A stretch of DNA of 64,000 nt from contig CALIBQ010000022.1 of the NCBI GenBank assembly GCA_938049385.1, forward strand, positions 1-64,000. The letters run 5' to 3'. This document shows positions 19,360 to 29,852 of the stretch, in pieces. This stretch comes from an uncultured Anaerolineae bacterium (GTDB lineage: Bacteria > Chloroflexota > Anaerolineae > JACIWP01). Below the pieces are notes generated by a model that ran no database searches, had not been told where the DNA came from, and was given only the letters and a program-made list of their open reading frames with translations. Position numbers and translations under genes: made by a program. How positions within the stretch are numbered: position 1 is the first letter of the stretch; the number at the start of each line of letters is the position of its first letter.

Positions 19360-20277
19360 GTGGTCAGCAAACTGCTTTCCATCCTAGTGGAAGTCATCGC
19401 TCCGGTCATTTTCATCGCCGGCGCCGGCTACCTGCTCCAGCGGCGGCTCGATATCGATGTGCGCACTCTCTCGCGCACCAATCTCTACTTCCTTTCGCCC
19501 TGCCTGGGGTTCAGTGCTATGGTCAAGGCCCAGGTCGCGCGCCAGGACCTGGCCGGCATGGCCGGCGTTTCCATCCTGGCCGTCCTGGTCATGCTGGTGC
19601 TGGGATGGGCGCTGACACGTGTACTGCGGCTGGAGCGTGACCGGAGCAGTGCCATGATGATCGGACTGGCCTTCACCAACTGCGGCAATTACGGTCTGTC
19701 CATCTGTTATTTCGCCTTTGGCGATCCGGGCCTGGCTCTGGGGACGCTGTATTTCATCCCCTCCGCGGTGCTGACCAGCTCAGTGGGCGTGTTGATCGCC
19801 TCCCGCGGAGGCGGTTCCCGCACCTGGGCAGAGGCACTGCGCAACGCCTTGGGCCTGCCCCTGCTGTATGCGACGGCGCTGGGGCTGACGGCGAACCTGG
19901 CCGGCTGGCCGGTGCCCGAACCGCTGGTCAAGGCCACCGACCTGGCCGGCAAGGCCTCAGTGCCTGTCCTGCTGATGGTGCTGGGCATGCAGCTTACCCG
20001 CGCCCAGTTGGGCAAGGACTGGCCGACGCTGGCACTAGGCACGGCGGTGCGGCTGTTGATCGGGCCATTGGTCGGGGTCGTCCTGGCCAATGCCATGCAT
20101 CTGAGCGGTGTCGCCTGGCAGGTGGCGGTCCTGCAGTCGGCCATGCCGGCGGCTGTCACATCTGTCATTATCACCACGGAGTTTCATTCCGCACCGGAAT
20201 ATGCCTCCGGCATGGTGCTCATGACCACACTGACCAGCGTGCTTACCCTGACCCTCCTGATGGCATGGATTACCTAG
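19360..20277 (+). CDS. AEC-family (auxin efflux carrier-like) transporter
   Basis: VIFIAGAGYLLQRRLDIDVRTLSRTNLYFLSPCLGFSAMV...MMIGLAFTNCGNYGLSICYFAFG...; 10 TM-like pattern; GTG start. Confidence 0.85.
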   Translation: MVSKLLSILVEVIAPVIFIAGAGYLLQRRLDIDVRTLSRTNLYFLSPCLGFSAMVKAQVARQDLAGMAGVSILAVLVMLVLGWALTRVLRLERDRSSAMMIGLAFTNCGNYGLSICYFAFGDPGLALGTLYFIPSAVLTSSVGVLIASRGGGSRTWAEALRNALGLPLLYATALGLTANLAGWPVPEPLVKATDLAGKASVPVLLMVLGMQLTRAQLGKDWPTLALGTAVRLLIGPLVGVVLANAMHLSGVAWQVAVLQSAMPAAVTSVIITTEFHSAPEYASGMVLMTTLTSVLTLTLLMAWIT

Positions 20278-20299
20278 TGCAAAGGCTAAGGAAGGGAAT

Positions 20300-20887
20300 A
20301 TGACCATCCGTTCATTCGTCGCCATTGCTCTGGGGGAAGAACTGCATCGAGAGCTGGACCGGCTCCTCCGCCGGCTCCAGGTGGACGCGCCGCCGGGCGC
20401 CGTGAAATGGGTGCCGGCCGCCAACATCCACCTGACGCTGAAGTTTCTGGGGGATATCCCGCCGGCCCAGGTGGAGCCTATCCTCACCGCGCTGCGCAAG
20501 GAAGTGACAGACCTGGCCCCGTTCTCGTTCGTCGTCGAGGGGTTTGGATGCTTCCCCGGCCTGCGCCGGCCGCGCGTCCTGTGGGCCGGCGTGCGGGAAC
20601 CGACCGGCCAGCTACAGGCCCTGCAGGCACGGGTTGAGCGCGCCCTGAACCCTTTGGGGTTTCCGCCCGAGGACCGCGCGTTTTCTCCCCATCTGACGTT
20701 GGGGCGGGTGCGCGATGGCGTGCGGCCGGCGGAACTGCGGGAGATATCCCAACTCATCGAGCGCACCCAGGTTGGCCAACTGGGGGAGCAGAAGGTCATG
20801 AGCGTGATCCTGTTCCGCAGTGACCTGCGGCCGGCCGGCCCGCTGTACACTCCGCTGGGCGAGGTCCCCTTATCTGGGCGCAGGTAG
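20300..20887 (+). CDS. thpR: RNA 2',3'-cyclic phosphodiesterase (LigT/ThpR)
   Basis: MTIRSFVAIALGEELHRELDRL...NIHLTLKFLGDIP...FSPHLTLGRVRD: two HxT motifs (HLT). Confidence 0.9.
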   Translation: MTIRSFVAIALGEELHRELDRLLRRLQVDAPPGAVKWVPAANIHLTLKFLGDIPPAQVEPILTALRKEVTDLAPFSFVVEGFGCFPGLRRPRVLWAGVREPTGQLQALQARVERALNPLGFPPEDRAFSPHLTLGRVRDGVRPAELREISQLIERTQVGQLGEQKVMSVILFRSDLRPAGPLYTPLGEVPLSGRR

Positions 20888-20898
20888 GGAGGCAGGGA

Positions 20899-21384
20899 AT
20901 GGCGCGCGTGCGGTTGATGTCGGTCATCGGTGCCGGCCAGTGCGACGAGCGCACCGCTGAAATGGCAGAGCGCGTGGGCTTTGAGCTGGCACGGCGGGGC
21001 TGGGGCGTGGTGTGCGGCGGATTGGGCGGCGTTATGGAGGCGGCCTGCCGCGGCGCGCGGCGCGCCGGCGGGCTGACAGTTGGTATATTACCGGGGGATG
21101 ACCCGGGGGCCGCCAACCCTTACGTGGATGTCGTCATCCCGACTGGCATGGGGGAGATGCGCAACGCGCTGGTGGTGCGCGCCGGTGAGGCGGCCATCGC
21201 TGTGGCCGGCGAATACGGCACCCTGTCCGAAATCGCCCTGGCGCTCCGGATGGGCAAGCCGGTGGTAGGCCTGCACACCTGGTCTTTGTTGAAGAACGGC
21301 GTGCTGGATGCCGGCATTATCCCTGCCCAATCTCCGCTGGAAGCGGTGGAAAAGGCACTGCTGGCGCTGGAGGGAACGAGATGA
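20899..21384 (+). CDS. TIGR00725/LOG-like Rossmann protein
   Basis: MSVIGAGQCDERTAEMAERVGFELARRGWGVVCGGLGGVMEAACRGARRAGGLTVGILPG... Confidence 0.85.
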   Translation: MARVRLMSVIGAGQCDERTAEMAERVGFELARRGWGVVCGGLGGVMEAACRGARRAGGLTVGILPGDDPGAANPYVDVVIPTGMGEMRNALVVRAGEAAIAVAGEYGTLSEIALALRMGKPVVGLHTWSLLKNGVLDAGIIPAQSPLEAVEKALLALEGTR

Positions 21385-22055
21385 TGGCTGTGTCTCGGGG
21401 GTATTATCTGGACCGACATGAGGCCGGCCGTGTGCTGGCCGAGCACCTGAAGCACTGGAAAGGTACACCGGACCTTTTGGTGCTGGGCATCCCGCGCGGC
21501 GGGGTAGTGGTGGCCGCCGAGGTGGCAGAAGCGCTGGGGGCGCCGCTGGATATCCTGCCGGCGCGCAAGATCGGCGCGCCGGGGAACCCCGAGTTCGCGC
21601 TGGGGGCTGTGGCCGAGGATATGGTCTATATTGACGAGCGGCTGGTCGAAGACCTGGGTATCAGCCGCAGTTATGTGGAGGGGGAGGCTCTGCGTCAGCA
21701 GGCGCTCAGCCGGCTGCAGGGCCAGCGCCTGCGCGGCGGACTGCCGCCTTTGCCCATCGAGGGCCGCACCGTGATCCTGGTGGATGACGGCGTGGCCACA
21801 GGCGCTACGGTGCAGGCGGCCCTGCTGGCACTGCAGACCCAATCACCGCGCCGGCGCATCCTGGCCGTGCCGGTCGCCCCGCCGGCGGCGGTCGAGCGCC
21901 TGCGCGCCGCGGCGGACGAGGTGGTTTGTCCCCTGACGCCTGAGGAATTCTGGGCCGTCGGCCAGTTTTACGAGGACTTTCGCCAGGTCAGCGATGAGGA
22001 AGTGATCAACCTTATCCTGCGCCTGCGGGGAGCCGGCCCGGGCGCCGCTCAATGA
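21381..22055 (+). CDS. Phosphoribosyltransferase-domain protein
   Basis: LDILPARKIGAPGNPEFALGAVAEDMVYID...TVILVDDGVATGATVQAALLAL. Confidence 0.88.
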   Translation: MMAVSRGYYLDRHEAGRVLAEHLKHWKGTPDLLVLGIPRGGVVVAAEVAEALGAPLDILPARKIGAPGNPEFALGAVAEDMVYIDERLVEDLGISRSYVEGEALRQQALSRLQGQRLRGGLPPLPIEGRTVILVDDGVATGATVQAALLALQTQSPRRRILAVPVAPPAAVERLRAAADEVVCPLTPEEFWAVGQFYEDFRQVSDEEVINLILRLRGAGPGAAQ

Positions 22056-22465
22056 TGCGGGTCAGGCGCCGGTCCATCTAATGCCGGGTCGAACGGCTTG
22101 ATGTCCAGCACAGGCGTGTGGTTCAGCGCGTCCAGCCCCTCCACTGTCAGCACATTCCCCTCAATCCGCACCAACCGGACAACCGTCACCCCTAGGTGGT
22201 TGGGGCGGTACTGGGTGCGCGTGGCGAAGACGCCGCGCAGGGGTTTGCTGGGATCATCGCGGGGATGCAGTTGCAGGCGCACCTCGTGTGCCCGGTCGAA
22301 GTAGTACACCACCAGGATTTTCTCCACCTGCTCCAGGCCCAGCAGGCCACCCAGATAAGCCGGCTCCAGCACGATGCGGGACGGCTGCGCGGCGATCTCC
22401 TCCGGCTCGGTCATCTGCTCGAACGCGTTCTCCACGTATCCGATGGGATGCAGGACGATATCCAT
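22049..22465 (-). CDS. trmO: TrmO-like tRNA t6A37 methyltransferase (TsaA/VirR/UPF0066)
   Basis: LHPIGYVENAFEQMTEPEE...GVFATRTQYRPNHLGVTVVRLVRIEGNVLTVEGLDALNHTPVLDIKPF. Confidence 0.82.
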   Translation of the reverse strand: MDIVLHPIGYVENAFEQMTEPEEIAAQPSRIVLEPAYLGGLLGLEQVEKILVVYYFDRAHEVRLQLHPRDDPSKPLRGVFATRTQYRPNHLGVTVVRLVRIEGNVLTVEGLDALNHTPVLDIKPFDPALDGPAPDPHH

Positions 22466-22518
22466 CTGTCGTCTTTCTCCTAAGATTTGCGGCCGGCATT
22501 CCCATTATACCCGTGAAA

Positions 22519-22565
22519 CACGAACAGGCGACAGTCACCTGCCAGGTAACTGTCACCCGTTCGTG
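22519..22565. repeat. TGACAGT/ACTGTCA palindromic repeat, copy A
   Basis: 17-nt arms cacgaacaggcgacagt/actgtcacccgttcgtg with two mismatches. Confidence 0.6.
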
Positions 22566-22601
22566 TGCGGGGTGGGAAATGTCATCAATGGACGTTCAAC
22601 C

Positions 22602-24665
22602 TCACGCGAACATCGCGCCGCCGCGCACCCGTTCCGGAAAGTGGCAGGCGGAGAGGTGTTCACCGCCGTTGACCGGTCGGAGCAGGGGCGCCTCTTCCGA
22701 ACAGCGTTTTTCGGCGTACGGACAGCGCGGGTGGAAGGCACAGCCGGCCGGCGGGTTGCGTGGGCTGGGGATTTCGCCCTGCAGGATGATGCGCCGGCGC
22801 TTGTCCCGCAGGCTTGGGTCCGGGATGGCGATAGCCGACATGAGGGCCTCGGTGTAGGGATGTTTAGGGGCAGTGAACAGCGGTTCGGTGGGCGCCAGCT
22901 CCACTACCCGGCCGAGGTACATGACGGCCACGCGGTCGGCGATGAAGCCGATGACGTTCAGGTTGTGGGTGATGATGATGTAGGTCAGGTTGAGCTGTTC
23001 GCGCAGGTCTTTGAGCAGGTTGAGGATGCCGGCGGCGACAGAAACGTCGAGGCCGGCGGTCGGCTCGTCCGCCACCAGCAGGTCGGGCCGCAGGGCCAGG
23101 GCGCGGGCAATGCCCACGCGCCGCGCCTGCCCACCAGAGAGCTGGTGCGGGTACTTATCAGCCTGCTCTGACGAAAGCCCCACCATCTCCAGCAGTTCGT
23201 CCACCGTCCGCTCCGGGTCTTCCACCGGCACGTGATGGATGCGGAAAGGCTCCAGCAGGATGGACGATACTTTCATGCGGGGGCTGAGGCTGGAGATGGG
23301 GTCCTGGAAGATCATCTGCATGCGCGCCCGCAGGGGGCGGATTTTGGACTGCGGCCAGTGGGTGATGTCCTGGCCCTCCACAATGATCTGTCCGTCTGTC
23401 GGGCGTTCCAGGCGCAGGATAGTACGGCCCAGCGTGGTCTTGCCGGAGCCGGATTCCCCCACCAGGGCCAGCGTTTCACCGCGATGTACCCGCAGGTCCA
23501 CCCCATCCACGGCACGCACGGCGCCGGCCTGGCGCCCGAGCAACTGCGCCAGCAGGCCGGCGGTGTCGTAGAAATAGGTACGCAGGCCGCGCGTCTCGAC
23601 TACTACCTCACTGCCGGCGAAAGAACGATCTACCGCGGCCTGGGCCACAGCCCGCCGCGTGTGCGAATCCGGAATCAGCTCGGCCGGCTCCGCCGCCGGC
23701 TCTGGATGGTACGAGTGGCAGAGGATGACCTGTCCGTCAATGGTCAGGTACCCCGGTTCCACCAGGTGGCAGGTCTGGGTGGCGTAGTCACAGCGCGGCG
23801 CGAACTTGCATCCCGGCGGGAGGTCGCGCAGGCTGGGCACGCGGCCGCGGATGGTGCGCAGGCGTTCTGCCCGCAGGCTGTGCGACGGATGGGAGCGCAG
23901 GAGGGCGCGGGTGTAGGGGTGTTTGGGACTCTGGAAGATGCTGTAGACGTCGCCGGCCTCCACCAGGTTGCCGGCGTACATCACGATAACGCGGTCGCAC
24001 AACTGGGCCACCACGCCCAGGTCATGGGTGATGTACAGGACGGATGTGCCAAGCTCGTCGCGCAGGCCGCGGATCAGCTCCAGAATCTGCGCCTCCAAGG
24101 TCACGTCCAGCGCCGAGGTCGGCTCGTCGGCGATGAGCAGTGCCGGGTTCGACAGCAGAGCGATGGCGATCATGATGCGCTGGCGCATACCGCCCGAGAA
24201 CTGATGCGGGTAATCCTCGATGCGGTCGGCCGCGTCAGGGATGCCCACGCGCTCCAGCATGCGCACCGCACGCTCCAGCAGTTCCTTTGTATCCGCCTGT
24301 GGGTGATGAGCGCGCTGGGCGTCCAGCATCTGATCCTTAATGCGGAAGACTGGGTTCAGCGAGGTCAGCGGGTCCTGAAAGATCATGGAGATATCCTTGC
24401 CGCGGATATCGCGCATCTCCTCCTGGGAGAGCCGGCATAAATCCCGGCCTTTGAAGAGTATCTGGCCGGCGCTGATGACGCCGTTGGGCGGCAGAAGCCG
24501 CATGATGGCGGAGGCCACCGTGCTCTTGCCACAGCCGGACTCGCCGACGATGCCCACGATCTCGCCGGCACCCACCGTGAAGTTCAGGTTGCGGACGGCG
24601 GTGAGGGTGCCTTCCCGCACGTGATATTTGATTTCCAGGCCGCGCACATCAAGGACCGGGTCCAT
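22602..24665 (-). CDS. Fused two-domain dipeptide/oligopeptide ABC transporter ATPase (DppD-DppF type)
   Basis: Two Walker A motifs ([18 protein letters not shown]), two signature motifs ([16 protein letters not shown]), two oligopeptide-type C-terminal extensions; start [16 protein letters not shown] overlaps the upstream stop (TAATG). Confidence 0.92.
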   Translation of the reverse strand: MDPVLDVRGLEIKYHVREGTLTAVRNLNFTVGAGEIVGIVGESGCGKSTVASAIMRLLPPNGVISAGQILFKGRDLCRLSQEEMRDIRGKDISMIFQDPLTSLNPVFRIKDQMLDAQRAHHPQADTKELLERAVRMLERVGIPDAADRIEDYPHQFSGGMRQRIMIAIALLSNPALLIADEPTSALDVTLEAQILELIRGLRDELGTSVLYITHDLGVVAQLCDRVIVMYAGNLVEAGDVYSIFQSPKHPYTRALLRSHPSHSLRAERLRTIRGRVPSLRDLPPGCKFAPRCDYATQTCHLVEPGYLTIDGQVILCHSYHPEPAAEPAELIPDSHTRRAVAQAAVDRSFAGSEVVVETRGLRTYFYDTAGLLAQLLGRQAGAVRAVDGVDLRVHRGETLALVGESGSGKTTLGRTILRLERPTDGQIIVEGQDITHWPQSKIRPLRARMQMIFQDPISSLSPRMKVSSILLEPFRIHHVPVEDPERTVDELLEMVGLSSEQADKYPHQLSGGQARRVGIARALALRPDLLVADEPTAGLDVSVAAGILNLLKDLREQLNLTYIIITHNLNVIGFIADRVAVMYLGRVVELAPTEPLFTAPKHPYTEALMSAIAIPDPSLRDKRRRIILQGEIPSPRNPPAGCAFHPRCPYAEKRCSEEAPLLRPVNGGEHLSACHFPERVRGGAMFA

Positions 24666-25555
24666 TACGCCCTCCTGGTGCCGATGAGCCGGGGGTCGAG
24701 CACGTCGCGCAGTGTCTCGCCGAACAAGGTGAACCCCAGCGTGGTGATGATGAGGGTCAGGCCGGCCCATGTGATGGGCCAGGGCGTCTGCCGGATAAAG
24801 TTGAAGCCTTCGGAAAGGATGATGCCCCAGGAAGGCGTCGGCGGGCGCACCCCGAGGCCGAGGAAGGAGAGGCCGGCCTCAAAGGTGATGACCACCGGCA
24901 GGTCCATAGCGGCCAGGATGAGCAGAGGTGCCAGGATATTGGGCAGGATATGCCGCAGGACGATGCGCCGGCTGGGCGCGCCCAGCGAACGCTCTGCCTC
25001 GACGTACAGGTTCTGGCGGGCGGAGAAAACCTGGGCGCGGGTCACGCGGGCGTAGCCCGGTATCCAGGCCAGGCCGATGACCAGAATCTCATTCACCAGC
25101 GATGGACCCAGCAGGGCCAGGATGGCCAGCGCCAGGATGACAGCGGGGAAGGCCTTGATGGTGTCCAGAACGATAACGATGATGTCATCGACGATACCGC
25201 CAATGTAGCCGGCGAGCAGGCCCAGGATAATGCCGCCGATGAGCGCGATGCTCACCGAGGGCACCGCGGCGATGAGCGCGATGCGGGAGCCGTAGATAAT
25301 GCGCGACAGCAGGTCACGTCCCAGGTGATCAGTGCCCAGGAGATGCGCCCGCGAGGGACCCTGGAGCATGCTGGGGATATCCTGCTTGGCGTAATCGTAC
25401 GGCGCCAGCACCGGCGCGAAGATCACCGCGATCAAGAACATGAAGACGATGAAGAAGCCCAGCGCGCCCAGTGGGCGCTGGAGCACTTCCCCCAATACGG
25501 GGATGCGGTCCAGAAAGATTTGCACCTGACTGCGAGGTCTGATGACGAATTCCAT
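24665..25555 (-). CDS. ABC transporter permease, DppC/OppC type
   Basis: HLLGTDHLGRDLLSRIIYGSRIALIAAVPSVSIALIGGIILGLLAGYIGG... Confidence 0.93.
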   Translation of the reverse strand: MEFVIRPRSQVQIFLDRIPVLGEVLQRPLGALGFFIVFMFLIAVIFAPVLAPYDYAKQDIPSMLQGPSRAHLLGTDHLGRDLLSRIIYGSRIALIAAVPSVSIALIGGIILGLLAGYIGGIVDDIIVIVLDTIKAFPAVILALAILALLGPSLVNEILVIGLAWIPGYARVTRAQVFSARQNLYVEAERSLGAPSRRIVLRHILPNILAPLLILAAMDLPVVITFEAGLSFLGLGVRPPTPSWGIILSEGFNFIRQTPWPITWAGLTLIITTLGFTLFGETLRDVLDPRLIGTRRA

Positions 25556-25560
25556 AGCCC

Positions 25561-26514
25561 TTAACCCTGCATCTTATCCAGTTGGATTCTTGGGTCGAGA
25601 TACGTATAGGCCAGGTCAGCCAGCAGGTTGGCGGCGATGAAGAGGCATGCTACCACCAGCACGCCGGCGCGCACGATGGGATAATTGCGGCTCTGGATGG
25701 CGTTGTAAATCAGCGTCCCCATACCCGCCCGGCTGAAGATAATCTCGACGAACACCGCTCCGCCCATCAGGTTGCCCAGGCCGACGCCCAGCACCGCCAC
25801 CGTAGGGATGAGGGCATTCTTCAGGGCGTACTTGTACACCACCTTGCGCAGGGGGATGCCGGCCGCCAGGGCGGCGCGGATGTAGTTCTCGTTCAACACC
25901 TCCAACATGCTGGCGCGCACCAGACGGGCGAGATATCCTACCCAGGTGATGGCCAAGGCCACCGCCGGCAGGATCAGATGTTTGATGTAATCCGGGATGT
26001 TGCTCGGATCGCCCACGCCAATGGCCGGCATGACTCGCAACTGCACGGCGAAGATGAGTAGAAGGAACAGCCCACCCACATACGAGGGGATGGTGATGAA
26101 CGAGATGGAGAACAGCGCCAAGATGCGGTCCAGCCAGGAATCGGGGTGGGTTGCCGAAAAGACACCCAACGGGATACCGAGCAGTACCGCCAGGCCCAGG
26201 CTGGAGAACGCCAGGATAATGGTATGGGGCAGGGCACTGCCGATGAGCATGCTGATAGGCCGGCCGGTGAATACGTCGGTCCCGAAACTGCCGTGCAGGA
26301 TTTTCCAGATGAACAACCCCACCTGCACCATCGGCGGCTTGTCCAGGTCCATCTCTGACCGCACTTTGGCGATCAGCTCCGGCGTGGCGCGCGGCCCCAG
26401 CAGGGTGCGCGCCGCATCGCCTGGCACGATATGCACCAGCAGTGCCAGAAAGACCATGCTCAGCAAGAGCACCAGGATAGTGGTGACCAGCCGTTTCAGG
26501 AGATACCTTCGCAC
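25561..26514 (-). CDS. ABC transporter permease, DppB/OppB type
   Basis: VRRYLLKRLVTTILVLLLSMVFLALLVHIVPGDAARTLLGP...; GTG start at 26514 with GAGGAGG upstream. Confidence 0.92.
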   Translation of the reverse strand: MRRYLLKRLVTTILVLLLSMVFLALLVHIVPGDAARTLLGPRATPELIAKVRSEMDLDKPPMVQVGLFIWKILHGSFGTDVFTGRPISMLIGSALPHTIILAFSSLGLAVLLGIPLGVFSATHPDSWLDRILALFSISFITIPSYVGGLFLLLIFAVQLRVMPAIGVGDPSNIPDYIKHLILPAVALAITWVGYLARLVRASMLEVLNENYIRAALAAGIPLRKVVYKYALKNALIPTVAVLGVGLGNLMGGAVFVEIIFSRAGMGTLIYNAIQSRNYPIVRAGVLVVACLFIAANLLADLAYTYLDPRIQLDKMQG

Positions 26515-26516
26515 GC

Positions 26517-28007
26517 TTACTGCACCTCCTCTTTCGCGGCGGGTGAGGAAGCGCCGGCGCTTGGGGACAACCGGCGTTCCGCCCGCTCCAGAATTTCGTC
26601 CAGCCGGCGGCGCTGTGCGTCGGAAAGGGGTGCCGGCCGGTGGGTTTCCAAAATCTGACGGGCCTTCTGGTTGGCTCGTTCGCCGGCGGTGAGGCCGCCG
26701 GCCGCCTCCCATTCGGCATACCCCCACTTATCGAACAGGGAAGCCAGCCACCCTTCGCGGCAGTGGCGCAGGGTATGCTCTGTGGAGAGATAGTCCCCGC
26801 CCGGCCCCACCTGGTCAATCACTTCCAGCGCCAGGGCCTCCGGGGACATATCTACGCGGCGCAGGGTGTGCCGCACCATGTCAATGACCTCGTTCATGGT
26901 TACCAGCATTTCCAGCGAGCAGGTCAGCCCGCTTTCAATGTAGCCCACATCGTGCACCAGGTTGGCGCCGCTGAGGGCGGCCGCCATGATCCACAGCGCG
27001 CCCTCGGCCGCGGCCTGCTGGTCGAAGAGCTTGGCATCGGAACAGCCGGCGAAGCCCCAGGTCGGCAGGCGGTAATAGCGCCCCATCTCGGCCATCGCGC
27101 TGGTCATCAGCATGAACTCGGGCGCGGCATACATATTGACCATGGTGCGCATGTCCAGCGGGCCGGTGCCGGAGCCGAAGATGCAGGGCGCGCCCGGCCG
27201 TTCGAGCTGAGCGATGACCAGGCCGCTGAGCAGTTCGGCGTTGGTGACCACCATGGCGCCGGCCGGCGTGATAGGCGCCGCCGCCCCGGAGATACTGCCG
27301 GGCACGTAGGCCGCCGGCAGGTTACTGCGGGCGATGAACAGGAGCTTATCCACTGCCTCAAAGGAGTGCTGTAGCGGCGTGGTCGGCTCGGCATACAGGA
27401 TGAGGAAGGGCCGCCGGCGCAGATCCTCCATATCCTGGCGCATGGCCGCGGCCATCGCGACGATCAGCTCCAGGCCGGCGGCATCGTGCGCAGTGTAGAC
27501 GATGGGCTTGGTGGAATGGGTCAGCATGGCTTCGAAGCTGTGCACGTCCGAGACGGCAATAGGGACATCGGACGGCAGGGCCATGGACATAATGAAGCTG
27601 ATGTGCGGCAGGGCGTCGCAGACCCGCGCGGCGTCCGCCACATCGGCTTTGCGCGCCGGCCGGCGTTCCCCCGTGTGTACATCCCGCACGTTGGGCAGGT
27701 CGGAGCCGGTGCCGAAATAGACGTTCCTGCCCTCCAGGTACATGGCCGGCTGGCCCAATCGGTCATAAATCGTGATAGAAGGCGGCGCGGTACGCACCGC
27801 CTGCTCCACCAGGTGGGGTGGGATGCGCACCAAGTTGCCGTCGCTGATGGGACAGCCGGCCTGTTCCAGCAGGGCCAGCGCGCGTTCGTGATGCACGCGC
27901 ACGCCGGTGCGCCGCAGTACCTCCAGCGTCGCCAGGTGCAGGCGCTCTTTATCTTCTTCGTTCAGGATAGCACACTGCCAGCCCGAGATTATCGGTTCCC
28001 AGGACAT
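26517..28007 (-). CDS. MttB-family (non-pyrrolysine) trimethylamine/quaternary amine methyltransferase homolog
   Basis: LEVLRRTGVRVHHERALALLEQAGCPI...VRIPPHLVEQAVRTAPPSITIYDR...PTWGFAGCSDAKLFDQQAAAEGALWIMAAALSGANLVHDVGYIESGLTCSLEMLVTMNEVIDM; uninterrupted ORF (no internal TAG); RBS GGAGGAG supports start at 28007. Confidence 0.88.
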   Translation of the reverse strand: MSWEPIISGWQCAILNEEDKERLHLATLEVLRRTGVRVHHERALALLEQAGCPISDGNLVRIPPHLVEQAVRTAPPSITIYDRLGQPAMYLEGRNVYFGTGSDLPNVRDVHTGERRPARKADVADAARVCDALPHISFIMSMALPSDVPIAVSDVHSFEAMLTHSTKPIVYTAHDAAGLELIVAMAAAMRQDMEDLRRRPFLILYAEPTTPLQHSFEAVDKLLFIARSNLPAAYVPGSISGAAAPITPAGAMVVTNAELLSGLVIAQLERPGAPCIFGSGTGPLDMRTMVNMYAAPEFMLMTSAMAEMGRYYRLPTWGFAGCSDAKLFDQQAAAEGALWIMAAALSGANLVHDVGYIESGLTCSLEMLVTMNEVIDMVRHTLRRVDMSPEALALEVIDQVGPGGDYLSTEHTLRHCREGWLASLFDKWGYAEWEAAGGLTAGERANQKARQILETHRPAPLSDAQRRRLDEILERAERRLSPSAGASSPAAKEEVQ

Positions 28008-28044
28008 CCGGTTTGATGCTCCTCCATGACTTGGCACAGACATT

Positions 28045-28080
28045 GCGCATGGGGCTCGCGAGCGTTCGCGAGCCCCATGC
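28045..28080 (-). promoter_or_regulatory. Strong intercistronic stem-loop between SBP and second mttB-like gene
   Basis: 16-bp perfect stem CGCATGGGGCTCGCGA-GCGT-TCGCGAGCCCCATGCG, no T tract. Confidence 0.75.
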
Positions 28081-28107
28081 GGGCACGTCGTCGCGAGCGA
28101 AACCGGA

Positions 28108-29733
28108 TTACGCCGGCTTCATGAACTCCGCCTGCGGCACGCCGTGCGGCGTCACCGCCGGCACAATCTTTGGCGAGTACACGTAGGCATACACGCCGTG
28201 GGTGATCCAAATGCTGTGGCAGGCGGCGTCGAACAGCTTTTCCATCTCGATGTAAATCTTCTCGCGCTCGGCGTCATCCATGGTCACCAGACCCTTGCGG
28301 TGCAGTTCGTCAAACTCGGGACTGCACCAGCGCTGCCAGTTCCACACGCCCACCTGCTCGCAGGTGAACCACATGGTGGCCCAGGCGGGGTCAGGCAGCA
28401 TGGAGTAGTTGCCGGAGAAGAGCTCGACCTCCTTGCCTTTCTCGCCGGCGCCGATCTGCCAGAAACTGCTGGAGTCCATTGGATTGATGGTCAGGTTGAT
28501 GCCGATTTCCTTTAGGTTCTGCTGGGCGATCTCGGCCCAGGTGCGGTACTCGGTGGTGTCCTGGATGTCAAAGCGCAGGTCGAGCGAGGTCACGCCGGCC
28601 TCGGCCAGGAGCGCCTTGGCTTTCTCCACGTCCCGCTCGTACACCGGCGCGTCCTTCCAGTGCCCCAGCAGTCCGGGCGGGATGAGGGTCTTCTCGCGCT
28701 CGGCTTGGCCCATGTAGGCCGCCTGGAGGATGGCCGGCACGTCAATGGCGTAGCGGATGGCCTGGCGCACGCGGATGTCCTGCAGTTTGGGATGCTCGAC
28801 GTTCATGCCGATCCAGCGGTAGCGCAGGGACGGGTACTTGGCGAGCTTGAGGTTGGGATGGTTCTCGAAGCGCGGGATAGAGGCGATGGAGATGCGGCTG
28901 AAGTCCACCTCGCCGGCCTCCGCCGCGATCTCGGCCGCCTTATCGTCCTCGATGGGGATGAAGTGAATCTCATCCCACGGCGGCGGGTCGCCGTGATACT
29001 CAGGGTTGCGCTTCAGGACGATCTTCTGCTTGGGCATCCACTCGGAGAAGAGGTAGGGGCCTGTGCCGACGATGTCGGTCGCGAATTTCTCGATGCCCAC
29101 TTCCTCGACGTACTTCTTGCAGACGATGGAGCCGCTGGCCACCGGCAGGGTGGTCCTCCACAGCGGGGCGAAGGGTTCCTTCAGGATGATCTTGCCCCGA
29201 TACTTGTCGATAATTTCCACGTGGTCCAGCGTGGCCCAGTCGTCGGCATAGGCGGCCTTCAGCTCGGGGTCAATGAAGCGCTCATAGGAGTACTTGACAT
29301 CCTCCGTGGTCAGCTCGCCGTACCCCCTGTGCCATTTGACCCCCTCTTTGAGCTTGAACTCGATGGTCAGGCCGTCCTCGGACTGCTTGATTTCCTCCAC
29401 CAGTTGGTTCACCAGGTCATAGGAGTTGGGGCCGTAGCGGACGAGGCCTTCCATGACGCAGTGGGCGACCACATCATCGTTTTGCGAGATGCGGAAGCAG
29501 GGGTCGAGGTTCTGGATATCGCCGTACAGGCGCACGCGCAGGATTTTGGGGCCGGCCGGCGCTGGGGTAGCCGTCGGCGGTACGGGTGTGGCCGTCGGCG
29601 CAGGCGGCTTGGTGGCCGGCGGTGCCGCGGTCGGTGCCTCCGTGGGCTTCGGTGCGCAGGCGTTCAACGCCAACAGCGCCGAACCGACGCCGGCAACTTC
29701 AAGGAAGCGCTTGCGAGTCAGTTTACGGGCCAT
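28108..29733 (-). CDS. ABC transporter substrate-binding lipoprotein, family 5 (peptide/nickel type), Tat-like signal
   Basis: MARKLTRKRFLEVAGVGSALLALNACAPKPTEAPTAAPPATKPPAPTATPVPP... then SBP_bac_5-like ...VKYSYERFIDPELKAAYADDW..., ...GTGPYLFSEWMPKQKIVLKRNPEYHG.... Confidence 0.92.
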   Translation of the reverse strand: MARKLTRKRFLEVAGVGSALLALNACAPKPTEAPTAAPPATKPPAPTATPVPPTATPAPAGPKILRVRLYGDIQNLDPCFRISQNDDVVAHCVMEGLVRYGPNSYDLVNQLVEEIKQSEDGLTIEFKLKEGVKWHRGYGELTTEDVKYSYERFIDPELKAAYADDWATLDHVEIIDKYRGKIILKEPFAPLWRTTLPVASGSIVCKKYVEEVGIEKFATDIVGTGPYLFSEWMPKQKIVLKRNPEYHGDPPPWDEIHFIPIEDDKAAEIAAEAGEVDFSRISIASIPRFENHPNLKLAKYPSLRYRWIGMNVEHPKLQDIRVRQAIRYAIDVPAILQAAYMGQAEREKTLIPPGLLGHWKDAPVYERDVEKAKALLAEAGVTSLDLRFDIQDTTEYRTWAEIAQQNLKEIGINLTINPMDSSSFWQIGAGEKGKEVELFSGNYSMLPDPAWATMWFTCEQVGVWNWQRWCSPEFDELHRKGLVTMDDAEREKIYIEMEKLFDAACHSIWITHGVYAYVYSPKIVPAVTPHGVPQAEFMKPA

Positions 29734-29852
29734 ACTTGTCCCTCCTTCTCCCTGAATTCGTAATGGAAATGGAAACGACACAAGACCTGCATCATGGTTT
29801 TTGTCCTCCGCATCCCCCCTTTCTGCGCCGAAAGGATCAAGGTAGGGCGAGA

